Shown: positions 1 through 5,494 of the stretch, in pieces
How the letters are laid out: each line of letters starts with the position of its first letter
Numbering within the stretch: the first letter of the stretch is position 1
From: Thermodesulfobacteriales bacterium
GTDB lineage: Bacteria > Desulfobacterota_D > UBA1144 > Nemesobacterales > UBA2774
Assembly (NCBI GenBank): GCA_004525335.1
Contig: SPCL01000138.1
Span: 1 to 5,494 of the forward strand
DNA: 5,494 bases
Direction: 5' to 3'
Made by a program: the position numbers and the translations under genes
Notes under the pieces: model-generated
Database searches by the model: none
Seen by the model: the letters and a program-made list of their open reading frames with translations, nothing else
Told to the model about the DNA's origin: nothing

Positions 1-3
1 GAA

Positions 4-30
4 TTAAGAATGCAAACCTTTCCTAGCCAT
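4..30 (-). other. Very short ORF behind a strong ribosome binding site
   Basis: On the minus strand an AGGAGG lies 8 bases before an ATG at 30-28. The reading frame encodes only MARKGLHS before a TAA at 6-4. The start signal is as good as that of any gene in the window, yet the product is eight residues. It could be a leader peptide for a gene beyond the left edge, the truncated start of a decayed gene, or a chance match. A TATAAT on the minus strand (87-92) could serve as its -10 box, but no -35 is recognisable. The sequence alone does not settle whether it is translated. Confidence 0.25.
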
Positions 31-105
31 TTTAGTTGCCTCCTATAAATATGGTTATCTAAAAAAATAACTTAACTTGTGGACCTATTATAGGGGGGCA
101 GGTCA

Positions 106-145
106 GGAGCTTAGGGAGATTATCTCCCTTTCGGCTCCCTTTTTT
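106..145 (+). terminator. Rho-independent terminator-like hairpin
   Basis: GGAGC (106-110) pairs with GCTCC (134-138). Inside it, GGGAGA (114-119) pairs with TCTCCC (123-128). A run of six T follows at 140-145. The nested stem plus T-run fits an intrinsic terminator read on the plus strand. No plus-strand gene is visible between the window edge and this hairpin, so it ends either a transcript entering from the left or a short RNA starting nearby. The rest of 146-237 shows no gene and no other clear signal. Confidence 0.6.
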
Positions 146-237
146 GTTTAGTATTGCTATCCATAATTCCAACTTAAGTCAATCTTGACAAAAGGGGTGC
201 AGTACAGCTTAACCAACCAGACTATATTCTTGAAAGA

Positions 238-267
238 TTGTATTATTAATGCTTAAATAATTATAAT
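238..267 (+). promoter_or_regulatory. Likely promoter of the ABM-domain gene
   Basis: A perfect TATAAT -10 hexamer sits at 262-267, with a weak -35 TTGTAT at 238-243 and an 18-base spacer. The predicted start near 274 leaves a leader of about 65 bases before the ATG at 341. The -35 matches consensus at only three positions, so the call rests mainly on the -10 and its position. Confidence 0.45.
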
Positions 268-340
268 ATGCAGGGGTTCGAAGTGTATCCAATAGCCCCA
301 GCTATTCAAAATCCTTACTACCTAAAAGGAGATCATTCAA

Positions 341-634
341 ATGAGCATAATGATTATTGTAGACGCAAAGATCAAAGAAGAGGGTCTTTCTACATTTAAG
401 GAATTTTTCGGAACATTGCTTCCTGATACCCGTAATTTTGAAGGCAACGAAGGGGTAACGCTCTGCACTGATTCAGAAGACGCCGGGCGTTTGTATTTAG
501 TTGAGAAATGGGCGTCCAAAGAGCACTATGACAAATATCATCACTGGCGCGCTGAAAGGGGTGATCTTCAAAAGATCCGCGACATTTTGGACGGCCCAGT
601 TAACAGAGTTTTTTTGGATATTGTTAACGGGTAG
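341..634 (+). CDS. ABM-domain protein (putative quinol monooxygenase-like)
   Basis: This 97-residue protein resembles the antibiotic biosynthesis monooxygenase (ABM) family, small ferredoxin-like folds that dimerise into a barrel. Visible family traits are an opening beta strand (residues 3-11), a helix leading to LLPDTRNFEGNEGV (26-39), and the strand-helix stretch LYLVEKWASKEHYDKYHHW (51-69), which contains the characteristic EKW. Some family members oxidise quinols or polyketides without a cofactor, while others degrade haem or have no known substrate, so the reaction is not assignable here. It is probably cytoplasmic, as there is no signal peptide. The start is fixed by AAAAGGAG at 324-331, nine bases before the ATG. 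The length is normal for a single-domain member. It stands alone and converges on the minus-strand lipoprotein gene, with 28 bases between the stop codons. Confidence 0.85.
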   Translation: MSIMIIVDAKIKEEGLSTFKEFFGTLLPDTRNFEGNEGVTLCTDSEDAGRLYLVEKWASKEHYDKYHHWRAERGDLQKIRDILDGPVNRVFLDIVNG

Positions 635-662
635 TTTTACCACGCACTATTATAGTCTTAAA

Positions 663-1850
663 TCAATTCAGGATTTCAGCGTATTCTCTAAAAACTTTTG
701 TGGGAACGTGATCTCCTACACCAAATATATTCATTAAAATGACAACTACGGCCCCGCTTTCGGGCTCATACATCACCAAAGCTGTGTATCCTATATATTC
801 CCCTGTATGTCCAATCCATCCGTTCAGCTCGCCAATCCCAAGACCGTATTTATCGTATTCAGGACAGCTTCTTTTAGCTCTTTCAGGGTCATCGTCATCA
901 CATGGATCAAATACGATCGGACTTAAGCTGTTTATTTGTACCTGGTGAGTTTCTTTGTTAAGCAGAGTTCCTTTGCCCAGTGCTTCACCCCAGATGCGCA
1001 AATCCGATAGTTTTGAAATCATCGCACCCGAACCGGCAGAAGCGGAGGGATCAGAAAACGTTACATCCATCAAGCCGACTTCCGGGTCAAATTCCGCATA
1101 TCCTCTGGAAAAAGGTGAGGGAATATCCGGGGATATGGGATAAATCGTACCGCTAAGTCCAAGCGGCTCAATTATCCTTTTTTGAATTTCGTCCCCCACA
1201 AAATTTCCGGTAACCTGCTCAATAATCATTCCTAGGATAACCGTATTTGTATTAGAATAATGCCAACCCCCATCGGGAGCGAAATAGGGCAAATTATCGT
1301 CAGCTACATCAACTAGTTCCTGAGGCGCCCATTTTCTTAATAGATCTTGAATAAGTAACATGACAAATTCATTGTCTTCGGTGTAATTAAAAATTCCGCT
1401 TCTCATATTAGCTAAATCACGAACAGTTGCATCACTGTTTTCTATTTCGGGAAAAAACTTCGATAATGGGTCATCCAAACTTAACAACCCCTCACCAACA
1501 AGCTGAAGTATTACAGTTACTGTAAATGATTTTGTAACACTACCTATTCGCACATGATCATTTTTCTCAATCGGTTTGTCATTATCAATATCAGATACGC
1601 CTTGTTCAATTATAAGATTCCCTTCTCCAGGAATCCACACTCCCACCAATGCACCCGGAATGCCGAACTCCTCCATATTTTCCAAAAGAATTTCTTCTAA
1701 CCTTTGTGCCAGCTCGGGATCAAGCGAGGAATTGCTATCAGAATCACAGGATGAACTAATAAGGAAGAAAGATAAGATTGTAAAAATAAGGATCAAGGTA
1801 GCTGTTCTTTTAAGGGAATCTGCAAATCTTATTCTATAATTCGTCAACAT
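663..1850 (-). CDS. Serine hydrolase lipoprotein, beta-lactamase class C / DD-peptidase family
   Basis: A 395-residue protein of the serine beta-lactamase-like superfamily (Pfam Beta-lactamase, PF00144). It carries the three active-site motifs: S104-V-T-K107 with nucleophile and base, Y198-S-N200, and H348-T-G350. An HTG third motif, in place of the KTG of most class C beta-lactamases, is also found in the Streptomyces R61 DD-carboxypeptidase and related esterases and peptidases, so a peptidase or esterase role is more likely than drug resistance. The N-terminus has basic residues, a hydrophobic core (TLILIFTILSFFLI) and a lipobox-like SSSC with Cys35 followed by Asp, indicating a membrane-anchored lipoprotein. 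An acidic loop bounded by Cys317 and Cys329 is unusual. I chose the ATG at 1850 because GGGAG lies just upstream, although the spacing of 3 is short. An ATG at 1883 adds 11 residues but has no binding site. It lies 93 bases downstream of the YHS-like gene and is probably co-transcribed with it. Confidence 0.88.
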   Translation of the reverse strand: MLTNYRIRFADSLKRTATLILIFTILSFFLISSSCDSDSNSSLDPELAQRLEEILLENMEEFGIPGALVGVWIPGEGNLIIEQGVSDIDNDKPIEKNDHVRIGSVTKSFTVTVILQLVGEGLLSLDDPLSKFFPEIENSDATVRDLANMRSGIFNYTEDNEFVMLLIQDLLRKWAPQELVDVADDNLPYFAPDGGWHYSNTNTVILGMIIEQVTGNFVGDEIQKRIIEPLGLSGTIYPISPDIPSPFSRGYAEFDPEVGLMDVTFSDPSASAGSGAMISKLSDLRIWGEALGKGTLLNKETHQVQINSLSPIVFDPCDDDDPERAKRSCPEYDKYGLGIGELNGWIGHTGEYIGYTALVMYEPESGAVVVILMNIFGVGDHVPTKVFREYAEILN

Positions 1851-1943
1851 AAACTCCCGCCATTGTTTAGTTCGAATATTCATTATTGATGAAGTATTCT
1901 TCTATCTGTTTCAGAATCTCAATCAAGTTGTATTACTTAAAAT

Positions 1944-2342
1944 CTAGTTAACTGAAGAGAGATTAAACTGAGTTAAATTTTCTTCAGTTTCAAAGTAAAA
2001 AACATTTCCATCCGGTGCTGCTCCAATTACAGCTTCAGCTTTATCAACCTTGTTTCCGCTAACCGGGTCAGTAGCTTCTCTACTTTGAGGGTCGTTCTTG
2101 ATTTTAGCCTCGCACATCTCACAGCAGCCGTAGTACGTTTTGCCTTCTAACTCCACGGGAATCTGCTCTTTGGCAAATTCTTGGTTTGTAATCATACAAA
2201 CGTATTTAGAGTCAACTTTAGTTAAAGCTGAGGTTTGCTCGCTTGTGTTCTCAGCCTGTGTAAATGAGCCGAAAGATAAGATAGCTATTAAAGCGATAAA
2301 GTTTAGAAATAATACTTTTGAAAAGCTTGATTGTTGAATCAT
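1944..2342 (-). CDS. Exported YHS/TRASH-like cysteine-rich protein
   Basis: A 132-residue protein with a Sec signal peptide: a hydrophobic core at about 10-26 and likely cleavage after TQA at 30. The mature part has two YHS/TRASH-like halves. The first (about 47-84) has Cys49 in VCM and the cluster GKTYYGCCEMC, with Cys73, Cys74 and Cys77. The second (about 91-126) keeps the YHS skeleton DPVSGNKVD...FYFETEENLTQF but has no cysteines. Related domains bind copper or other soft metals in transporters and chaperones, so a periplasmic metal-binding role is inferred; neither partner nor metal is shown. The start is secure, with AAGGAGG (2350-2356) seven bases before the ATG. It is the first gene of a probable two-gene minus-strand unit with the serine hydrolase, and diverges from the small membrane protein gene. 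Confidence 0.8.
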   Translation of the reverse strand: MIQQSSFSKVLFLNFIALIAILSFGSFTQAENTSEQTSALTKVDSKYVCMITNQEFAKEQIPVELEGKTYYGCCEMCEAKIKNDPQSREATDPVSGNKVDKAEAVIGAAPDGNVFYFETEENLTQFNLSSVN

Positions 2343-2370
2343 CTGAATGCCTCCTTAATTTATAATTAAT

Positions 2371-2398
2371 AGAATAAAGGTATTTCCTCAATTCGCAA
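2371..2398 (-). promoter_or_regulatory. Possible promoter of the YHS-like gene
   Basis: Read on the minus strand, TTGCGA (2398-2393) is followed after 16 bases by TATTCT (2376-2371). Transcription would begin about 20-25 bases before the ATG, just upstream of the AAGGAGG. Both hexamers match consensus at about four of six positions in an AT-rich region, so chance is a real alternative. Confidence 0.35.
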
Positions 2399-2450
2399 AC
2401 AAATAGATGGTAGAAATAATTTTTTTAATGATTTGACTATGCTATCTGCT

Positions 2451-2479
2451 TTGAACTTTCTTTTAAAAAATAGTAATAT
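2451..2479 (+). promoter_or_regulatory. Likely promoter of the GlsB/YeaQ-type gene
   Basis: TTGAAC at 2451-2456 and TAATAT at 2474-2479 are separated by 17 bases. Each matches the sigma70 consensus at four positions. The predicted start near 2486 gives a leader of about 30 bases with an AAAGGAG (2504-2510). The downstream NIF3-like gene may be read from the same promoter. Confidence 0.45.
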
Positions 2480-2517
2480 TCAAGAGGCATCTACGATTCA
2501 TATAAAGGAGAGATATT

Positions 2518-2784
2518 ATGGGATTCACTGAAATCATAGCATGGATAATTTTCGGACTTGTGGCCGGATCTGTAGCAAAATGGCTTATGCCGGGGAAAGA
2601 CCCTGGTGGTTTTATCGGAACTATCATAATAGGTATTATTGGTGCCGTAGTTGGAGGCTTTATAGCAAAAATTCTAACGGTTGGCGGGACTGTTACTCCG
2701 GGTTTTGATATCAAGAGTTTCGTATTCGCAGTGATAGGGTCAATAGTTCTACTAATTGTATACAGATTCATAAAAGGGAAATGA
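2518..2784 (+). CDS. GlsB/YeaQ/YmgE family small membrane protein
   Basis: An 88-residue, very hydrophobic, glycine-rich protein of the family once called transglycosylase-associated protein (Pfam PF04226). Three membrane helices are apparent, at about residues 4-24, 31-54 and 66-84. The conserved pattern is visible: GLVAGSVAKWLMPGKDPGGFIGTIIIGIIGAVVGGF, with a charged turn between the first two helices and a basic end (RFIKGK). It sits in the cytoplasmic membrane. Family members are often induced by general stress or stationary phase, but the biochemical role is unknown. The start is supported by AAAGGAG seven bases upstream and the length is typical. It lies 48 bases before the NIF3-like gene on the same strand. 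Confidence 0.92.
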   Translation: MGFTEIIAWIIFGLVAGSVAKWLMPGKDPGGFIGTIIIGIIGAVVGGFIAKILTVGGTVTPGFDIKSFVFAVIGSIVLLIVYRFIKGK

Positions 2785-2832
2785 TATTAAACTGTAACTA
2801 ATTTGAATCTATCGCTTTAATTACTACAAACT

Positions 2833-3591
2833 ATGGCAAGTCTTAAAAAAATTATTGGTTTTCTGGATACGTATTTAAAAAAAGATGATATCCAAGATTC
2901 GTCCTGGAATGGTTTACAGTTTGAAGGGGGTTCTCAAGTCGAGAAAGTCGCCTTCGCTGTTGATGCCTCAGTCGAATCGTTCGAAAAAGCCGCTGGGGAA
3001 AATGCCGATATGCTGATAGTCCATCACGGTCAATTCTGGAGCTCTCATAACCCTTCAATTATTGGCTGGTCCAAAGATAGGGTGGATCTGCTATATAAAA
3101 ACAACCTTTCTTTGTACGCATGCCATCTTCCCCTAGATAGGCACAAAGAGGTTGGAAACAATGCTGAGCTGCTAAAACTCCTCGGAGCGCCGATTAAAAA
3201 AGAGTTTTTGCTTCATAAAGGTAAGAATGTCGGCTGGTTAGGTGAGAGAAAGCGCGCTGTTTCGATTAATGAAATCGAAGAAAAACTTAATAAAAGTCTT
3301 GATACAAAATGTATAGTTTTACCTTTTGGTAAAAAGAATATTAAAACAATAGCAGTATGCAGCGGCGGGGGCAGTTATGGAGGATTTTACGAAGCCCTTT
3401 CGTTAAAAGCCGATTTATACATAACTGGAGACACTGCTGAGGTTTATTACACAGCAAAAGATTCCGGAATGAACGTGATTTTCGCGGGGCATCATGCAAC
3501 TGAGACAGTCGGTCTTAAAGCGCTATCCAAAGTGATTGCTAAAAAGTTCAAGATAGATACGGTTTTTATAGATTTACCTACAGGTTTGTGA
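2833..3591 (+). CDS. NIF3/YbgI family dinuclear metal-centre protein
   Basis: A 252-residue member of the NIF3 family, listed in databases as 'GTP cyclohydrolase 1 type 2 homolog' or 'Nif3-like dinuclear metal center hexameric protein'. The metal ligands of E. coli YbgI have clear counterparts: His64 and His65 in VHHGQFW, Asp102 in HLPLDRHKEVGNNAEL, and His220 and Glu224 in FAGHHATE. NGLQFEG near residue 26 is also conserved. The length equals the compact YbgI form without the inserted PII/CutA-like domain of some homologues. Members form cytoplasmic toroidal hexamers; the physiological reaction is not established. The start is fixed because an in-frame TAA lies at 2818-2820 and the next Met is residue 60, yet no Shine-Dalgarno precedes the ATG. 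It probably shares a transcript with the preceding small membrane protein gene. Confidence 0.93.
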   Translation: MASLKKIIGFLDTYLKKDDIQDSSWNGLQFEGGSQVEKVAFAVDASVESFEKAAGENADMLIVHHGQFWSSHNPSIIGWSKDRVDLLYKNNLSLYACHLPLDRHKEVGNNAELLKLLGAPIKKEFLLHKGKNVGWLGERKRAVSINEIEEKLNKSLDTKCIVLPFGKKNIKTIAVCSGGGSYGGFYEALSLKADLYITGDTAEVYYTAKDSGMNVIFAGHHATETVGLKALSKVIAKKFKIDTVFIDLPTGL

Positions 3592-3636
3592 AGCTAAATA
3601 CCCTCTGATTTACTTGCGCCAATCCTCAAAAAACAA

Positions 3637-3665
3637 TTGACAAGAACACAGTCCAGACTTACAAT
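3637..3665 (+). promoter_or_regulatory. Strong sigma70-type promoter of leuA
   Basis: A consensus TTGACA (3637-3642), a 17-base spacer and TACAAT (3660-3665, five of six matches) make this the best promoter in the window. Transcription should start about 3672, some 22 bases before the leuA ATG and just ahead of its AAGGAGG. That leader is too short for a leader peptide, T-box or attenuator. Confidence 0.8.
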
Positions 3666-3694
3666 ATTTGTTTAAATTAAAGGAGGTTAATGAA

Positions 3695-5242
3695 ATGGGA
3701 AGTAGTAATATGGTTAAGATTTTCGATACGACCTTAAGAGACGGTGAACAGGCCCCGGGTTGCGGGATGACTGTAGAAGAAAAGCTACGTGTAGCGCACC
3801 AGCTCGAAAAGTTGGGTGTCGATATAATTGAAGCCGGTTTCCCGATTTCCTCTGAAGGTGATTTTCAGTCTGTCAAAGTCATTGCCGATACGATTCGCGG
3901 CTGTGAGATAGCCGGGCTCTGTAGAGCCAACTATAACGATATAGATAGGGGCTGGGAGGCTGTAAAAGGAGCTGAAGCTCCCAGAATACATACCTTCATA
4001 GCAACCTCGGATATCCATTTAAAATATAAACTTAAAAAAACGCAGGATGAAGTGTTAGAAATCATTAGCGGCGCTGTAAAACACGCTAGAAATTACATAG
4101 ATAATGTTGAATTCTCATGTGAAGACGCTACCAGAACCGATCTTGATTTTCTATGTAGAGCCGTTGATCTAGCAGTGAGAGCAGGGGCTACAACGATTAA
4201 CATTCCCGACACAGTGGGTTATACGGTGCCTGAGGAATTTGCTCATATTATCAAGACCTTATTAGAAAGGGTCGAGGGACTTGACGATCTTACCCTTAGC
4301 GTTCATTGCCATAACGACTTAGGATTAGCTGTAGCTAATTCAACCGCAGCAATTCAGGTGGGCGCAAGGCAGGTAGAGTGCACAATAAATGGTCTTGGAG
4401 AAAGGGCGGGAAATGCCTCTCTTGAAGAGATTGTTATGGGTCTTAAGGTACGAAACGACCATAATCCTTACATAACCAGAATAAACACAGAACAAATTTA
4501 TCCTACAAGCAGGCTTGTATCCCAAATAACAGGTATCAATGTACAGCCAAACAAGGCAATTGTCGGCGCTAACGCTTTTGCCCATGAAGCCGGGATTCAT
4601 CAGGACGGAGTGCTCAAAGAAAGAATCACCTATGAAATCATGAGCCCGGAAGAAGTTGGAATTCCTTCTAATAAAATTGTGCTTGGTAAACATTCAGGCC
4701 GACACGCTTTTAGGACGCGTCTTGAGGAATACGGTTATTTCCTCGAAGACGATGATTTCATGAAGGCCTTTGTAAAGTTCAAAGATCTTGCAGATAAGAA
4801 GAAATATGTTTTCGATGAAGATATCGAGGCACTTATCAGCGAAGAGTTTGTTCGCTCTTCTGATTTCTACAAAGTTATTTCCGCAAACTATTCAGGCGGC
4901 TCCGATATGCGGCCTGTAGCCACAATAAAGCTCCTCATTGACGGCGAAGAAGTTACTGTATCTGAGGTCGGGGACGGTCCGGTTGATGCCGCTTATCAAG
5001 CTATTTCCAAAGCGACAGGGCTTAATCCTACGCTTGAAACTTATAATGTGGCTTCGATCACCGAAGGCATAGACGCTCAGGGTGAGGTTACGGTAAGGGT
5101 TGAGGACGACGGAGCGATAACCCAGGGCCAGGGCTCCAACACGGATATAGTAGTCGCAAGCGTAAAAGCCTATGTTAACGCTTTGAACAAGCTCCGCTGG
5201 CGCAAAGAGCATCCGAAAAGAGCCGCTATGAAAGGCCTCTAG
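3695..5242 (+). CDS. leuA: 2-isopropylmalate synthase
   Basis: Condenses acetyl-CoA with 2-oxoisovalerate to give 2-isopropylmalate, the committed step of leucine synthesis, in the cytoplasm. The 515-residue protein has the full bacterial layout: a TIM-barrel HMGL-like domain (about 7-275) with DTTLRDGEQAPG (11-22), metal ligands Asp12-region and H204-C-H206-N-D, and NGLGERAGNASLEE (232-245); a linker with AHEAGIHQDG (296-305); and a C-terminal regulatory domain (about 388-500) of the type that binds leucine for feedback inhibition. FIATSDIHLKYKL (101-113) and the complete regulatory domain favour LeuA over homocitrate synthase; citramalate synthase is the main alternative. The start is the ATG at 3695, with AAGGAGG (3680-3686) eight bases before it. 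An in-frame TTG at 3668 would place that site inside the gene. No other leucine genes are in the window. Confidence 0.95.
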   Translation: MGSSNMVKIFDTTLRDGEQAPGCGMTVEEKLRVAHQLEKLGVDIIEAGFPISSEGDFQSVKVIADTIRGCEIAGLCRANYNDIDRGWEAVKGAEAPRIHTFIATSDIHLKYKLKKTQDEVLEIISGAVKHARNYIDNVEFSCEDATRTDLDFLCRAVDLAVRAGATTINIPDTVGYTVPEEFAHIIKTLLERVEGLDDLTLSVHCHNDLGLAVANSTAAIQVGARQVECTINGLGERAGNASLEEIVMGLKVRNDHNPYITRINTEQIYPTSRLVSQITGINVQPNKAIVGANAFAHEAGIHQDGVLKERITYEIMSPEEVGIPSNKIVLGKHSGRHAFRTRLEEYGYFLEDDDFMKAFVKFKDLADKKKYVFDEDIEALISEEFVRSSDFYKVISANYSGGSDMRPVATIKLLIDGEEVTVSEVGDGPVDAAYQAISKATGLNPTLETYNVASITEGIDAQGEVTVRVEDDGAITQGQGSNTDIVVASVKAYVNALNKLRWRKEHPKRAAMKGL

Positions 5243-5278
5243 AAGATTCGGGCTTAATCTATTGTAAAATCTTTGTTA

Positions 5279-5318
5279 CTGAGCTGATCAACTTGCAGGA
5301 AAGTTGTATCTAGTTCAG
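5279..5318. repeat. Long imperfect inverted repeat between leuA and the tRNA gene
   Basis: Bases 5279-5294 pair with 5301-5318 across a six-base loop (GCAGGA). This gives 16 base pairs, one of them G-T, with single-base bulges at 5307 and 5311. The six pairs next to the loop (CAACTT/AAGTTG) are perfect. No T-run follows on either strand, so it is not a standard intrinsic terminator. It ends two bases before the tRNA -10 box and covers the -35 zone. The remaining bases between leuA and the tRNA gene hold no gene. Confidence 0.6.
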
Positions 5319-5320
5319 AT

Positions 5321-5326
5321 TATAAT
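5321..5326 (+). promoter_or_regulatory. -10 box of the tRNA gene promoter
   Basis: A perfect TATAAT stands 16 bases before the tRNA 5' end, giving a predicted start near 5333 and a leader of about 10 bases. No good -35 is found at 16-18 bases; that zone is occupied by the 3' arm of the inverted repeat. Confidence 0.5.
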
Positions 5327-5342
5327 TTCTGATCGAATATGT

Positions 5343-5419
5343 GGGGATGTAGCTCAGCCTGGGAGAGCGCAGCGTTCGCAACGCGGAGGTCGGGGGTTCG
5401 AATCCCCTCATCTCCACCA
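5343..5419 (+). tRNA. tRNA-Ala (anticodon CGC)
   Basis: A complete cloverleaf with encoded CCA (5417-5419). The acceptor stem is GGGGATG (5343-5349) with CATCTCC (5409-5415) and includes a G3-U70 wobble pair, the classic alanine identity element. The D stem is GCTC/GAGC. The anticodon loop TTCGCAA (5375-5381) has CGC at 5377-5379 and reads the codon GCG. The variable loop is AGGTC. The T arm is GGGGG/CCCCT around TTCGAAT. The discriminator base is A. The anticodon stem CAGCG/CGCGG contains one A-G mismatch at standard positions 28-42. Its location just before a repeat-bearing tail suggests it may serve as an integration site. Confidence 0.95.
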
Positions 5420-5465
5420 ATGATTTCAGGGGCTTACGTCTTTCGGGAGTTAACTATATTAGGGA

Positions 5466-5489
5466 ATGTGACCAAATATGTGACCATAT
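5466..5489 (+). repeat. Two tandem 12-bp repeats downstream of the tRNA gene
   Basis: ATGTGACCAAAT (5466-5477) is followed directly by ATGTGACCATAT (5478-5489), with 11 of 12 bases identical. Short direct repeats about 50 bases past a tRNA 3' end are often arm-type binding sites of a tyrosine integrase beside an attachment site. That role is inferred, as no integrase gene is present before the window ends. Confidence 0.6.
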
Positions 5490-5494
5490 CATAA

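Noticed and set aside
185..190. Consensus TTGACA as a -35 box
   Set aside because: No acceptable -10 at 16-18 bases; the best is CTTAAC. The TATAAT at 262 is a better candidate for the gene downstream.
273..281. GGGGTTCGA resembling a tRNA T arm
   Set aside because: The flanking bases do not form a T stem or an acceptor end, so a tRNA remnant is not supported.
630..641. GGTA/TACC hairpin between the convergent stops as a bidirectional terminator
   Set aside because: A four-pair stem without a T-run downstream is expected by chance.
501..737. Plus-strand open frame crossing the end of the ABM gene
   Set aside because: Out of frame within a well-supported gene and running into the convergent gene; no binding site or similarity.
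2463..2771. Open frame of 102 codons on the minus strand
   Set aside because: Antisense to the GlsB/YeaQ-type gene, which has a clear start signal and family match.
3668..3694. In-frame TTG at 3668 as an earlier leuA start
   Set aside because: It would put the AAGGAGG inside the gene, has no binding site of its own, and lies before the predicted transcription start.
4340..4693. Open frame of 117 codons on the minus strand
   Set aside because: Fully antisense to the conserved core of leuA, no recognisable domain and no upstream binding site.
4892..5212. Open frame of 106 codons on the minus strand
   Set aside because: Antisense to the LeuA regulatory domain; composition looks like a frame shadow.
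5244..5260. AGATT/AATCT hairpin just after the leuA stop
   Set aside because: Only five AT-rich pairs and no T-run; too weak to call a terminator.

Overview
The window is about 5.5 kb of AT-leaning bacterial chromosome. It carries six protein genes, one tRNA gene and several readable promoters. An outer-envelope lipoprotein signal, an exported cysteine-rich protein, a tRNA with encoded CCA and a LeuA of the common bacterial type point to a Gram-negative bacterium. I cannot place the lineage from sequence alone; an uncultured, deltaproteobacterium-like or related group is only a guess.

Left part (1-340): no complete gene. It holds a minus-strand Shine-Dalgarno and ATG that lead into only eight codons, a plus-strand hairpin with a T-run that looks like an intrinsic terminator, and a likely promoter for the next gene. 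At 341-634 is a small antibiotic-biosynthesis-monooxygenase (ABM) fold protein. Converging on it from the minus strand (663-1850) is a lipoprotein of the serine beta-lactamase / DD-peptidase superfamily. Upstream of that, on the same strand (1944-2342), is a small exported YHS/TRASH-like cysteine protein; the two are probably co-transcribed.

Central part: a 175-bp divergent intergenic region carries promoters in both directions. It is followed by a GlsB/YeaQ/YmgE small membrane protein (2518-2784) and a NIF3/YbgI-type dinuclear-metal protein (2833-3591).

Right part: leuA (3695-5242), the committed step of leucine synthesis, has its own strong sigma70-type promoter and a very short leader. 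Beyond it lie a long imperfect hairpin, a tRNA-Ala(CGC) gene (5343-5419) and a 75-bp tail containing a 12-bp tandem repeat. That arrangement is typical of a tRNA used as an integration site, although no integrase is visible before the window ends.

The genes are mostly ordinary housekeeping and envelope-stress functions and do not form one evident pathway. I see no convincing undescribed multi-gene system; the items most worth checking are the tRNA-flanking DNA and the exported cysteine protein.
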